From Mytilus edulis (lineage: Eukaryota; Mollusca; Bivalvia; Mytilida; Mytilidae), in NCBI RefSeq assembly GCF_963676685.1, contig NC_092349.1, forward strand, positions 80,736,604-80,800,603: DNA of 64,000 bases. Direction: 5' to 3'. Each line of letters starts with the position of its first letter. The stretch's first letter is position 1. Below are positions 44,320 to 56,669 of the stretch, one piece after another. The position numbers and the translations under genes are program-made. The notes below the pieces were generated by a model. That model saw only the letters and a list, made by a program, of their open reading frames with translations, was not told the origin of the DNA and made no database searches.

Positions 44320-44640
44320 CTGCCAGATTTGACTGCATATTTTTCTTTTTTTTTGAAAAAAATATATATCAAACCTTAATAATGCAGCTTTCTGAGTATC
44401 CAATTTTTAACGTGTTCCGAAATGTAGTTTCGTCACAAGAATTTTTCAAAGTTGGGTCATTTTGTCTATATGAATGTCGGTAAATTCGTATGATCGAGCA
44501 CACCGACAAGTGTATCGTTGGGACAACTCGATATAATGTAATCAATATACGTGACAAATAACCTAATGTGAAGTTTATTAAAATCATCATAACATAATTG
44601 AACAACACATTATATTTGAAAAACATGAGTCCTATAATAT
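44320..44640. repeat. Diverged duplication partner of 46230-46460
   Basis: AACTGCCAGATTTGACTGCATAT here corresponds to AACTGCCAGACTTTGCTGCA at 46240, followed by a similar ATATATATCA and GTGTTCCGA. The minus-strand open frames here (85 codons) and at 46220-46444 are not convincingly similar as proteins, so I do not call a gene. Confidence 0.4.
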
Positions 44641-44649
44641 AAAACTGTA

Positions 44650-44781
44650 AAGGTTCATATCATTTACATTCAACGTTTTTATTGGATTTTTTTTTACTAC
44701 AATGTAACCTCGAGGTTAAACGTTGGTAGTAAAAAAAATCCCAGAAAAATGTTGATTGATATTGTAAATGATATGAACCTT
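44650..44781. repeat. Fold-back MITE-like element, 132 bp
   Basis: The ends AAGGTTCATATCATTTACA and the complement at 44763-44781 pair exactly. The centre TAACCTCGAGGTTA is a perfect 14-bp palindrome. The element is a near-perfect hairpin. Confidence 0.85.
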
Positions 44782-45144
44782 CGAATTCTTATAATATCGG
44801 AATAGAAAATATGTGATCCGAATTAACTATGCACGTGTATTGAAGAAGACTTTGCACTTTTATGAAGTACAGGGGGTAAGGTGTTTTTCTTAAACAATAT
44901 TATGATCCCAAAACATAAAAAACACTACATATAGGAAAGTATATGTTAAATCTCAATGTATTATTATTATGAAAAAACCTTCCCCCTCCCCGATTAAGCA
45001 TGTAATAGTTGAAACCTAAGGTGATTCGCACTAACTGCCTAAAAGGGGGCCCGCTTCAGTCTTGCGTCAGTGATTTAGTATATACTAGTAATAAACAAAA
45101 TATTGTCTCATACTGAAAGGGGCGGCCGAGCAACCTGCACAGCC

Positions 45145-45290
45145 AAGCCTTTTATAGCTGACTATGCGGTATGGGCTTTGCTCATTGATAAAGGTCGTAC
45201 GGTGACCTATAGTTGTTAATGTCTGTGTCATTTTGGTCTTTTGTGGATAGTTGTCTCATTGGCAATCATACCACATCTTCTTTTTTATAT
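45145..45290 (+). repeat. SINE-like repeat (family of 4201-4535)
   Basis: GCTGACTATGCGGTATGG through GTCTCATTGGCAATCATACC; the 3' half only. Confidence 0.75.
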
Positions 45291-47739
45291 TGTCTTGCAA
45301 AACAGCCAAGATTTACAAAACATTTCCAACAAAAACCTTCAGTTGGGCAATCTGACTGGAATCTAATTATCGCTACTGATAAATAATGCAACACTAATGA
45401 TACATTTAAGTTTTGGAAGGATTTTATTCACAAAGAATGTTTCTCATTGATGTACATTTCTATGCTCTTGTCTTTTCGGAGTTTATATTGGAAATTAAAT
45501 TGTTCGATGAAAGAGTCTAGCTCCACATTCCTATGCATATGATTGTCATATGTACGTGAGAATCATTCCATAAAACATCCGTTTGATATCCTTTCAATGC
45601 CAGACACTGTATATACATAGTGTGGGAAATCTGGCTAAACTTGTGCTTGATCAGACACTTGAATCTTACATCGTTATTGATGTTAAGCAATTAGTTTAAC
45701 GGGCCATCCGGAACTGTTAGATTTTACGACAGTCTTCCTTCCATACAGAACATCACTGCAAAATAATTTGAACATTCAATTAGGTGATTATAATATAATT
45801 ATTATTTGGCAATCCAAAGAGAACCTGAAAATATTAGACCAACGTACGTTTGAACAGAGATGCTAAAAAAAATCCCCCCACAAAACCCCAGCCATTTTAC
45901 TTTACAATCAAATTGAAAAAGTAGTTAGTTGCATGTCCCATCATCCTTTGGTTGTAGACCCCAGATAAATATAATCTAAATTTCGTAGCATTTTCACCAC
46001 CCCCCCCCCTTTTTTAAACTGAATTTGTTCAAGGTATAGTGGTTTTACCCCTTTTCACATTTCAGTATGTCATGTTGTATATATTTTATAAATAAGATGA
46101 ATTTCTAGTAAGTTTCTACGATATTTTTTATCGTTTGACAAAATACTATGCATCTGAATTAAATTGTTTACTATTTGAAAAAGCGCGCCTTCTTATACTT
46201 TAATTTACCTCCCATTATTTCACATAGCAACACAAATTAAAAACTGCCAGACTTTGCTGCATATCAAATTTTTCCCCCGATAAAAATATATATCATGCAA
46301 CATAATCAACTTTACTAATTGGGAGAAAATCAAGGTGTTCCGACCATTGGATAATATTTGAAAAAAATAATGAAAGGATGTCATGATTACAAGATTGATC
46401 CCTGACGACACTGAAAATCGATAATTCACGCATTTACCTATCATATGATGATACGATGAGGTGATAAACTTAACAAGAAATAATTTACCCGATTCGTTAT
46501 CATATTCACATTATGTTGACACGTCTTAGTTCGTTTATGCTAGCTCATTTTAAACACGCTAAACAATTACAGCATCATCCGTTTTTTTTCCCGATTACCT
46601 CTAGTCAGAAGAGCGCACTGTTTACAGGGGAGGTAATATTTTGTCACCAGTTCGCCCACTGTTTGTATTGGTATTATTTGCAAATCGAAAGAAAAGATAT
46701 TTAGAATTTGCTCAAATTTGGGTAAATGACATTTTCTGAGCTATTAAAGTCTTATATGAAAAGAATAATGGGTGTAATGGCGCAAAATACTTAACCTGTT
46801 AATCCTCAATCTATCTTTGATGAGTTGGTATGCACATTGAAAAGGAGTAAGACGATAGAATGCCATGAGAATGGTCTATAAACATAACCATTTGGCACGA
46901 AATATATATTTAAGTAATAAACGAATTCATGAATACAATACTTCTTCTTGTATCAATAGGGATTATCGATTTCAAAGAGGCAAAGTTTCTAGAAGTGCAT
47001 TTATAAACAGTTTTATTTTTCTGGGTTTGCAAACACACGAAACATCTGAAACTCACTAACAACTATTCCGTGTTCATATATCATGGCTTCAAAGTCACCT
47101 TGAAACAACTTATTCTTTAGATAAATCCGATACAGATTTTTTAAATAATCAATCTGCAAATTAACATATTTGATTTCTTTACCATTTTATTAGAGTGTAT
47201 ATGTTTACGAGACAGCAAGAGATGTGCAACAACAAAACAACAAAACAGTATGTGTCAGGAGATCAGCATTCGCTCTTCGATGAGAAATAGGTCTACGAAC
47301 TATTAAATTTAATACCCGTCGTGTTTAAACGGTTTGAATTAATTTAAGACATTCTTTTCAAGATCTTACTGCAACAAAAAAAATACACGAACAACTAAAA
47401 GCCTCATTCTTTCAAAACGTGGAAACTAAAACAAATCAAGGTATTGCAATGAAAAATCAATTTTAAAATACTTAACTCCCTATAGCTAGCACCGCATAAA
47501 AGGCAACACAAGGGGTAATAAGTAAAACTATTATAAATAGTACCTTTGGCAGAATGTTAGCAGTTGATAAAAGCAGAACATATGAACCTTCTCTGATCAT
47601 ATCAATCATGTTTCCTACACTCTATAGCTAGTATCAGTGCCAAATGAACGTTGGAGTATATCTTGCATACAGCATCAATAATGCAGTAAACACTGTACAA
47701 TGCCTTCAAAATACATAAATTCAAGACTTCTATGCAAAA
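45291..47739. other. Unassigned intergenic sequence
   Basis: No gene. Contains a C-run at 46000-46010 and the 46230-46460 duplication partner. Short open frames at 46513-46704 and 46865-47059 have no recognised features. Confidence 0.35.
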
Positions 47740-48580
47740 CTATTATAAGATACATCGCATTGTTGTTTCATGCCATAAATTAGCAAATTGATATTACCGA
47801 AACCCCATACCAGCCGTAATAATGTAACTACACCAATAAAATCATAATTTGTAAACTCATTTTTAAAAGAAATATTAGAAATATTTGGTTAAGGCCAAAA
47901 TACTAAGTTCACTGCAACAGATGTGCTTTTCTACAACTAATGTCAATTCAGTGATGCCCGATGCAAAAACATTTATCCAACACTTTTATAAAAACTTTGA
48001 ACAGCTGATCAAACCAACAAGGATCCTTAAGTATTAACTTTACAATATTTTTCTGTCACTTATAAAGCTGGGTATGAAACACCCTTTTAATCAATCACCC
48101 TACAGTGTAAAACATACACTGAAGTTAGTGATCATTAGTTATTACATTTATTAACAGTCTTGGTCAAGTTTTGATGTGTATTTCTGAGGCCAAAAAAAAT
48201 CAGTAAGAGATATAAAATAAATGACTACCTAGAGGGCCATAGCGGATATTATTTATATACACGGTCATACTATATGTAACAAGCGTATTCATGTTTATGT
48301 TTCACAACCACCAATGACACATATATATACATATATTTACATTTGATATATAACCGTTCAATTGAATAAGATTTATATTTGGATTCCTTTAAATTACTTT
48401 TATTTGAATGTGTATTCAGAATTTTGATGAAGATGTGAAATGATTGCATGCAACTGATACAGATATTCACCGTAGATCAAATGGCGCAGATGTAAGCAAC
48501 TATAGGTAGCCATATGGCCTTCAAAATGAACAAATCCCATACAGTAAGCTGAATATATCCTCGATATGACAAAATGTAAA
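47740..48580 (+). repeat. Diverged duplication, copy 2 (partner 43255-44105)
   Basis: Same block order as the partner. The hammerhead relic here (about 47930-47970, minus strand) is more degraded. Confidence 0.55.
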
Positions 48581-48901
48581 ATCTTTCAAATGAAAAAACC
48601 AAGGATTCGGTTTATGCACAAAGCACAAACGACAACGACAACTGAATTACAGGTTCTTTGACAAGTAAGGAAAGTGGAGCCTTTAAACATTTTTGCGAGT
48701 AAATCAGCCGTTCCCTGACCTTGGACAGTGGTGCAAAGAGGTCTCTATATATCCCAATACTTTGCAAAAACAAAACGCTCTATGTACGTAAGATCTGAGA
48801 GAAATCAAAGTTATTGACAGCTAGTTCAAGGCCAATATCAACTAATACAAATCAAGTATTTAAAACTAAAAGTCTTTTTGTTAGTTCTTTGAGTCGTTTA
48901 A

Positions 48902-49408
48902 TTAGTCAAACATTTTCCAGATTACTTCTCACCAAGAGAATTTCAAATTTGGTTAGAGGAATACAAGGACGATGAGGATGCATTGGATGCTTATATACCT
49001 AGGATATCTACATTTACTGGTGATGATACCAACGCAGCTAAATACGATATATGGAGGTATGAAGTATTATGCTTAGTCAAGAACCGTTATACTCACGAAA
49101 CTATCAAGATGGCAATAAGAAAGTCACTAAAGGGAAATGCTGCAGTAATACCAATGAGATTAGGAGTAGATGCAACAATAGATAATACTATAGATAGGAT
49201 GGATAGTATATTTGGTTCTGTTTTTCCAGTAGAAGCAGTGCTTGGTCAATTTTATACTGCAAGACAACATGAAGACGAACATGACGTATCATGGGGATGT
49301 CGCTTAGAAGATATTTTACGAAAAGCAACAGACAGAGGGAAAGTTAAACAGGAGGATACAAACAGTATGCTAATATCTAAATTCTTTGACGGACTTGTTG
49401 TTTTCTGA
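48902..49408 (+). pseudogene. Gag/PNMA-like retrotransposon-derived fragment
   Basis: An open frame runs from just after a stop at 48899-48901 to TGA at 49406-49408. There is no good ATG near its start; the preceding CATTTTCCAG could be a splice acceptor. Residues read PDYFSPREFQIWLEEYKDDE, then W-R-Y-E-V near 49055, IRKSLKGNAAV, RMDSIFGSV, and LGQFYTARQHEDEHDVSWG. That order (Trp-centred helix, SLKG-A, FG, Q-x2-x-E-x-V) is what I associate with the capsid region of Ty3-type Gag and PNMA-like domesticated proteins. After FFDGL a frame change is needed to continue into LLFSELLNAERLSKIAL. Either a dead retrotransposon piece or an exon of a domesticated Gag gene; no downstream zinc knuckle or polymerase is seen. 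Confidence 0.55.
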
Positions 49409-49454
49409 ATTGTTAAATGCAGAACGATTGTCTAAAATTGCTTTATACATCCAC

Positions 49455-49760
49455 TTCATTTGAATTTTGGTGGATAGTTGCCTCGTTGGCAATCATATAC
49501 TAGTATACCAAATATCCTTATTTTTATAAGGACATTAAGTACGGATCTTAGTAACGGAAAACTAGTCAAAAGCAAATTACCATTAACTAAATAAATAAAT
49601 ATAAGAAAGTGTGCTATGAGTGCAAAAGAGACAACTCTCCATCTAAGTCACAATTTGATAAAAAAAAAAAAAAAAACAACATTATAGGTCATAGTACGGC
49701 TTCAACACGGAGCCTTGGACCGCACCGAACAGTAGCTATTAAGGTTCCAATAAAATGACT
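49455..49760. repeat. SINE-like fragments
   Basis: GTGGATAGTTGCCTCGTTGG (about 49470) is a degraded piece of the SINE-like family. 49610-49740 carries a reversed piece including AAGAGACAACTC and GTACGGCTTCAACACGG. Confidence 0.5.
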
Positions 49761-50341
49761 AGTGTAAAACCATTCAAACAGGAAAACACACGGTCTAATC
49801 TATACAAAAAAATATAAATAGAAAGACACACAATAAAATATCGTTTGAAATGGCTTACCTCAATCAAAAGACATATAAACACAAGTGTACATACACTGAT
49901 CGATACATTTGATTTATGACACAATTTAAATACAAAATCAATAAAATAAAGGTTGGATAAATAAAGGCAACAGTAGTATACAGCTGTGAAATGTTAAAAA
50001 ATTACAGAAAGTAAACCTTAACCTTGCACAAATAACCATAGTGAGTGTGTATTTATATATCCCACTTGAAAAAAGCACAAATTTAGTTATGTTTTAATTT
50101 GTTGATAACAAAATCGATATCTGTGCCAATGTAAACTTTATTCAAAGATTTGATTACATCTTTTGTAAGATAACCTTTACTAATAAAATTGTTTAAAGGT
50201 TCGATGAGTTTTCACGGATCACACAGTGATTTCCTCGCTTTTAGTACAATATTACCGTACAATTTAGGATGTGACATACCGTTTTTAATAAGTTTTTCTA
50301 CAAGTACGTCGTCGTCTCAAAAAAGAAAATTAGCAAAAGGG
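49761..50341. other. Unassigned spacer before the GATATC element
   Basis: No recognised gene. Part of it (49940-49990) resembles the reversed CAGTAGTATACAGC-type repeat end. Confidence 0.35.
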
Positions 50342-51071
50342 TATGGCACGCCGTTTTTATATTTATTCAAATTTGACGATATCTTATTTATTTAACAAGA
50401 TATCTTATTAAGTATTAAGATATCTTTAATTTTTATAAGATATCTTATTTAATTTGAAAGTAAATAAGATATCTCTATTAGTATATAAGATATCTCTATT
50501 AGTAAATAAGATATCTCTATTAGTTTATAAGATATCTCTATAAGTTAATAAGATATCTCTATTAATTAATAAGATATCTTATAAAGTATATAAGATATCT
50601 TACTTCTTTATAAAGATATCTTTTAAATACATACTTTATAAGATATCTTATTAATTAATAGAGATATCTTATAAACTAATAGAGATATCTTATTAATTAA
50701 TAGAGATATCTTATAAACTTATAGAGATATCTTATTAACTTATGGAGATATCTTATTAAGTAAATAAGATATCTCTATTATAAACTATATAAAAGATATC
50801 TTAAATAGTTAATAAGATATCTTATTAATTTAATAGAGATATCTTATATTTTAAATAAGATATCTTATATATTTAATAAGATATCTTTATAAACATTTTA
50901 ATAAGATATCTTATTTAATAAATCAGATATCTCAATTAATATATAAGATATCTCAATTAATATAGAAGATATCTCATTTTGTTATTAAGATATCTCAATT
51001 AGTTTATAAGATATCTTATTCAACTAAATAAGATATCTCGAAATTGAATAAATATAATAACGTCGTGCCAT
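50342..51071. mobile_element. GATATC-palindrome element, copy A (730 bp)
   Basis: The ends are inverted: TATGGCACGCCG at the left and CGTCGTGCCAT at the right, each followed inward by TTTATTCAA/TTGAATAAA. The interior is a dense array of GATATC palindromes, mostly within AAGATATCTT or AGAGATATCTTAT, spaced about 15-25 bp by AT-only sequence. Direct flanks AAAAGGG occur on both sides (50335-50341 and 51072-51078), consistent with a target duplication. No open frame. A second copy lies at 56670-57725. Confidence 0.8.
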
Positions 51072-51128
51072 AAAAGGGAATGACAAATCGTCTCTTTCGT
51101 AGTAAATTTTACTATGAAGTTATTTTAG

Positions 51129-51712
51129 AAAGGAGTAGGTCCAGTAAGACCACTTTTTGGCCCCAAAATATAGCAGTTTTACAAAATTGTTAAACTGTAA
51201 ACTTTTGGTTATTTATTGGGCAGTAGAATGCTTCTGCTACATAAATATAGGCTCTTTTTGACAATACAATGCACATATATCGGGTACTAGCACCATTAAG
51301 TCAGGCTAAATTACTGAAATCTTCACAATTCCAGCATTTTAGTTAAATTTTATACGGTTTTCGTGTAAAACGGAAGTGGCCGCATTCGTGTTCATCCTTA
51401 ATATTGAAATGCAAGTTGTATTTTATGATAATACATAACATATATAAAGGTTGAGGATGAACACGGATGCGGCCACTTTCATTTTTGACAAAAACCATCT
51501 GAAAAGTGACATTTTTCTGCATATTTGGTAGATTTTTCATATTTCAGCTTGAATCGGATCGTTTTTAATGACTAAATCAGTTAAAATCTTTCACATCAAC
51601 TAATTGATTCGAATGAAATAGACACTTAAGTGTTTAAAAAGTGGTCAAAATCTTTCGTCAGATGAACCTGAAATTTGAGGCCAAAATCGGTCCTTACCGG
51701 ACCTACTCCTTT
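51129..51712. repeat. Fold-back element, 584 bp
   Basis: Ends AAAGGAGTAGGTCC (51129) and GGACCTACTCCTTT (ending 51712) are exact inverse complements. Inner segments GTGGCCGCATTCGTGTTCATCC (about 51377) and GGATGAACACGGATGCGGCCAC (about 51453) also pair, so the structure folds in at least two layers. No frame of note; target duplication not clear. Confidence 0.75.
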
Positions 51713-53210
51713 AAAAAATATCTAAAGCTAGAAAAGGACAACTACTTCTGTTTTCGTTAAATTTTGTTAAAGTAAGTTCCTGTGGGTAAATTTCGGTAGT
51801 ATATTAAGAGAACTCTGTAGTATATTTAACGAAAAAATGTCATAGCATGTTTCTACCTTAAAGTCGTTATAAACAGTCGGAGAATGTCAGTATTTTGTGT
51901 AATGCCAAAGTATAGGGATCAGCAGAATGTTGGTTCATAACTACATAGGAAATACATATTTTATTATGTTTTGTTTATTAATAAAAAAAATTAATGTAGG
52001 TACCAGTACAACAAAATTTGAAAGATTTCTGTTATAGTCTGCATGCGTTATATCGATAAGTTTTTCAGCAGGAACCGATGATCATCAACTCAATCTTCAA
52101 TCCATATTTCTATAAATGATTATCTTTCATCAAAGATACCAGGCTTACAGTTTGGTATGGCAGAATTAAAGTAGAATAAAACTAAGGAAATTTCTCTCTT
52201 TCAGTTTAATTCCGGTTTATACTTTTGTATAATGTGTTCTTCCTTTGCGATTTTGAAAGCTTCATTATTAATTCTTTTTTAAACCTAAATTTTCAAAAGA
52301 AAATCTTTACACATGGGTCCAAAACTACATAGCGTTTTTCGTACGAAGAAGTCACTTTAACATTAATTAAACGTATCCTTTGATAGGTATGCTAGTACAT
52401 CGACTAGATACTAGTATTTTTCAGTGTTTTACAGGACTAAAAAGTTTAAACCTGATTGTACTGTTTAATTTACTTAACAGGTTGATCGTCATGTAACTCA
52501 ATATAGCAAATTCTGTAATTAACAATCCATTTTTGGTTTACCTTGAAGATATCCTCTGATTAAAACTTGATAATCCCCCTTCATCGACGTAACGCATGTT
52601 CCTTGTTTATATGAAAACGTCAGAATATTTGACAGCTAAACGAATTACATTCTCTTACGTATAATTATATTTATCAAAGTTGTACATATTCGATGCTAGT
52701 TTGTTATATTTGGTAAGGAACATGTGTTTATGCTATTTATAGAAAGGTCTGTTTGATTGGATATATAAAGTATGCGGGCAGAATTTCATGCACGGGTGGT
52801 TTGATAGTAGTTAAAGTCATTCGAGTCATTGCAGTCAAGTGCTCTAGATGCTTTTTCCAAATACATAATTATGAAAATTATTTATTTACAGGTTGATAGT
52901 CCAAGAAGAGTCGCAAATATTGATGTTGCAGTGCTAGTTAGAGACAGACAATTCTCATAATTCTCATTGACATAAAATGAATACGTGTACTTATTACCTG
53001 AATAAGAATGCAAGTGGCTACTCCCATGAGAGATTTGTATTATATTGATAAATGGTTTATGTTCGGTTGAGGTTACGAATTAGAACATAACCAAGCGTTA
53101 ATTAATATAGAAATATACATAAATGCATAATATTATAACTCAAACATGCTTAATGTGTATATTTGTTGTTGTTTTGGAGAAGACGTTACTAACTTGTAAA
53201 ACTTGTGTCT
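51713..53210. other. Unassigned intergenic sequence
   Basis: About 1.5 kb, AT-rich, with no recognised gene, RNA or repeat. Confidence 0.35.
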
Positions 53211-53214
53211 ATAT

Positions 53215-53570
53215 AAAAAAAGAAGATGTGGTATTATTGCCAATGAGACAACTATCCACAAAAGACCAAAATGACACAAACATTAACAACTATAGGTAAC
53301 CGTACGGCCTTCAACAATGAGCAAAGCCCATACCGCATAGTCAGCTATAAAAGGCCCAGATAAGACAATGTAAAACAATTCAAACGAGAAAACTAACGGC
53401 CTTATTTATGTAAAAAAAAAAGAACGAAAAACAAATATGCAACACATAAACAAACGACAACCACTGAATTACAGGCTCCTGACTTGGGACAGGCACATAC
53501 ATAAATAATGTGGCGGGGTTAAACATGTTAGTGGGATCCCAACCCTCCCCCTAACCTGGGACAGTGGTAT
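53215..53570 (-). repeat. SINE-like repeat, near full length
   Basis: Reverse complement of 4201-4535 over its whole length. Reads TGCCAATGAGACAACTATCC, CCATACCGCATAGTCAGC and CAGGCTCCTGACTTGGGACA. Confidence 0.8.
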
Positions 53571-53719
53571 AACAGTACAACATAAGAACGAACTATAAAA
53601 ATAAGTTGAAAAAGGCTTAACTCATCAGGTAGACAAAAAATACAAGTGGACGTGACCGGGTAATCCATTTGTCATTTTGAACAATAAAATATGTTTTAAC
53701 TAACATGCTGATGAGTGTT

Positions 53720-53885
53720 ATTCCTTTCACAGATTTTGCTATACCTTTTAGACCTTTTGGATTATAGCTCTTTACCTTTTATATTAGCTTTGGATTTCAA
53801 ATATTTTGGCCACGAGCATCACTGAAGAGACATCTATTGTCGAAATGCGCATCTGGTGCAGGAAAATTGGTACCGTTAATGTTGT
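53720..53885 (+). repeat. Retrozyme-like monomer piece, second lineage
   Basis: Nearly identical to 32460-32625, including TTTGGATTTCAAATATTTTGG and the hammerhead. Confidence 0.7.
53816..53859 (+). ncRNA. Hammerhead ribozyme, second lineage, intact
   Basis: GCATCA, CTGAAGA, stem II GACATCTATTGTC, GAAA, U-A around GCGC, ATC triplet, TGGTGC. Core and six-pair stem I are complete (one G-U); stem II keeps GAC/GTC with its inner part unpaired. Confidence 0.8.
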
Positions 53886-55600
53886 TATAAAAATACTTGT
53901 AATATTTCATATTGAATCAAGCCATATTTCGCACCAACAAACTGGCTTTATGAAACGTTCAGCTCTCCTGGAAACATTTGATGCTTACATGAAACCTTTG
54001 AAGAGCATCAACACAAATTTCATGTTTAAGCGTACTATAAGCAGATCTTATTTTGATACGTAAAATTGTTTTATGTTATCACATCAATGATTCATTATAC
54101 ATCGTGATCATACTGATAAAGGAATATCTGTTATCCGAAATATTTAACATCTGTTCATTTTATTGCTATTTTTGGTGATGTTGTATCCTTTTAGACTGGT
54201 TATATGTATATATAAGAATATATGGTACGTTTGCCAATAAGCTATTTTTTTTATCTCCATCGATGGTCAATTGTTCTCCATTCTATAGTGTTGAGTTCAT
54301 CAGCTTCAATATGCGTAGGGGGTGCACATAGGCGCTTGTCCCTGGAAAAAATAATTATAGTTTTAGTACATGCACTTGTCTCTGAAAAAACCCTACCTAT
54401 ATATACTTTAGCGCAGGCACTTGTTCTGAAAAAAAACCCACCCATAATCTAAAGTATATAGGTATTTTTTACGAGACACGTGCCTGTGTATATTAAAATA
54501 TATATGGGGTAAATCAAAATATCAAATATCTCAATCGATTTTGCAATTTTCTCCCTTTATGGTATTCAATAACGATGGTTATTTAACCTGATGTTACATT
54601 TTGTTAACCAACATAATATGTTGCAGCTTGCAGGTTCCACAAGTAGGAACATAAAATACTAATCGGTCATTGTATACCGAATGAAAAAAATGGCTCATGA
54701 AAAGGGCATACTTTTAAAAATATCTTTTTTCAAATAAAGGATGAAGAGGCGAACAAAAATTAAAATACATAAGGTAGAAACAGAGGGAGATGTTTTGGAT
54801 GCACCAGCTGCGTACTTTTTGAACTTGATGAACTCAATAAAAAATGAAAAAAAAAACAGGCTTATAAATTTAACGGAAACTGTTGCTGGCGGACTGTTAT
54901 ATTCCGAGGGTTTCACCAGCCTAGGAGCATGGTCCTGGCAAGTGAATTACAGAATTGCTTTATTGAATTTTACTGTTATAAACTTTAGGAACCAATTTGA
55001 ATTAAAGAAAGACGTATCCCTCGTGCACAGCTCTGGTTGAATTCTGGGTTTGGCTTTTCCTTGGTCCTTTTAAGGTTTTATCAGCTGTTCAACGTTTGCA
55101 TTAATTTTTTGATTTTTGAATATTTCGAACTTGATAATCACAGAACAGAAGTTAAATGTCGAAATATTCATGAGGGCTAATATTGCTGTTAGTGTTATGC
55201 CATAACTCATTGTTTTCATGCCACTGAACGTTAAGCAACCAACAATCAATCAATCATTGTTTTCAAGGGATATAATTTTTGTCGTTAGATTTAAATTTCA
55301 CTTTAAATGCTACGACAACTTTAAAAAGTGAAGCACTATGTATCCTTCTATTTCTTATTTCTCCAAAATCCATTGAAGTAGTCTACCTTTGCTTAAATAC
55401 ATGATAAGTGTAATGTTCAACTATCAATCCTGTATATAAAACAATATGTTAAGGACGGGGGGAGCGGTAATGAATAATTAAACAAACGTTTGGAAATCTA
55501 ATCTTTTAGAAACAATTTTGTTCAGGGGCGGATCCACCGATTTTAAAAGGGGGTTCCAAACCCAGGACAACGGGGGGAGGTTCCAACGATATGTCCCCAT
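53886..55600. other. Intergenic sequence with repeat relics
   Basis: No gene supported. 54880-55190 is a decayed retrozyme-family piece (TGGCGGACTGTTATATTCCG, later a hammerhead trace at 55135-55185). The 99-codon frame at 54741-55040 overlaps it and has no recognised domain. Around 54330-54450 a minisatellite-like repeat of GCACTTGTC-type words occurs. Confidence 0.4.
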
Positions 55601-55676
55601 TCAAATGTATTGATCGGCAAAAAAGGGGTGTTCCAACCCCCCAACCCCTTGGTCCACCAATGTAGTTCTCCTCTTA

Positions 55677-55785
55677 TATTTGATGTGTTTCCTTCAGTTT
55701 TAGTTTGTTACCCGGATTTTTTTTTTTTTCTCAATCGATTGATGAATTCAGTCGAACAGCGGTATACTACTGTTGCCTTTATGAA
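55677..55785 (+). repeat. Dispersed repeat end (family of 3070-3260)
   Basis: TTTTAGTTTGTTACCCGGAT, CAATCGATTGATGAATT and CGGTATACTACTGTTGCC, as at 36900-36945 and 37380-37445. Confidence 0.6.
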
Positions 55786-56249
55786 AAGTGCAATTCTTTT
55801 TATTAAATCTTAAAGTCCCAGTTAATAAATATTCTGTGAATTAACTTTAAATAGTTTTAACTTTTCTATTTACTCTCATAATACACAGTAAATAAATTAG
55901 TGTCAAATTAACTTTAAAGATATAAATGTGAATTCTTAAAGGTCACGGACCATAAATTTTGCAATTTTCTATTTGTGAATTATCTTAAAAGAAAATGTGT
56001 TATTCGACATACGAAAGTATGGTTACCCTATAAAGGATGTAAAGATCCAGAGAAGAAGTTAACCCCATGCCATGTGATTTATGTTTGTCATTAGATTTAA
56101 ATTTCCACTTCATATGCTATCCATATTTAAAAAGAGTATCACTCTTTCTTTCTTTCTTTTTCAAAATCCATTGTACTAGTCTTCCTTTGCTTAAATACAT
56201 GATCAGTATAAAGTCAATTATCGAGCCTGTATATAAAACAATATGATGT

Positions 56250-56669
56250 ATGTGAAGTTAGCAGCCGGTTCGTTATTCGATATTCGATATTCAATATCCA
56301 ACTGGCTGCTGTGGTAGAAATATTATCAGATTATTACATGGCATTTTTCATATCGCATGTATTATCAGCCCTAGGTTCAATATCAGCCCAAAAGCCGCAT
56401 GGCTCGAGGGCTGATATTCACCGAGTCAACTTTTTTTAAAAGTAACTTTCTAAATTATGTTTAAAACTTTAAAAAATGCATTTATTTAATAATTTGGTTT
56501 TTTGTTTTTGTTTTTTTTTATATAATTTTACACAATTTGCTTTCCAGTATCCAAATCATTGTTTTGTACACTACTTTGTAATGTTTTTCACTGGAAACTA
56601 AGCTTTGATGTGTATTTTCCGAAATTTGCCGAGTATCACCGGAATGCCATGCGATAACGTTACGGAAAG
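56250..56669. repeat. Inverted-repeat region hosting the second GATATC element
   Basis: AGCAGCCGGTT (56268) and AACTGGCTGCT (56300) pair, followed by CATATCGCATGTATTATCAG and CTCGAGGGCTGATATTC. Related GGGCTGATATT words lie in the palindrome at 62258-62390 and after the element (CATATCAGCCCGC at 57767). Confidence 0.5.

Noticed and set aside
44369-44626. 85-codon minus-strand frame as a membrane protein
   Set aside because: The related DNA at 46220-46444 does not encode a similar protein, so selection on the frame is not evident.
50342-51071. CRISPR-like regular repeats
   Set aside because: The units are short palindromes with AT-only spacing of variable length, in an animal genome and bounded by inverted transposon-like ends.
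54741-55040. 99-codon open frame as a gene
   Set aside because: Overlaps decayed 355-bp-family repeat sequence; composition is low-complexity Lys/Glu at the start.
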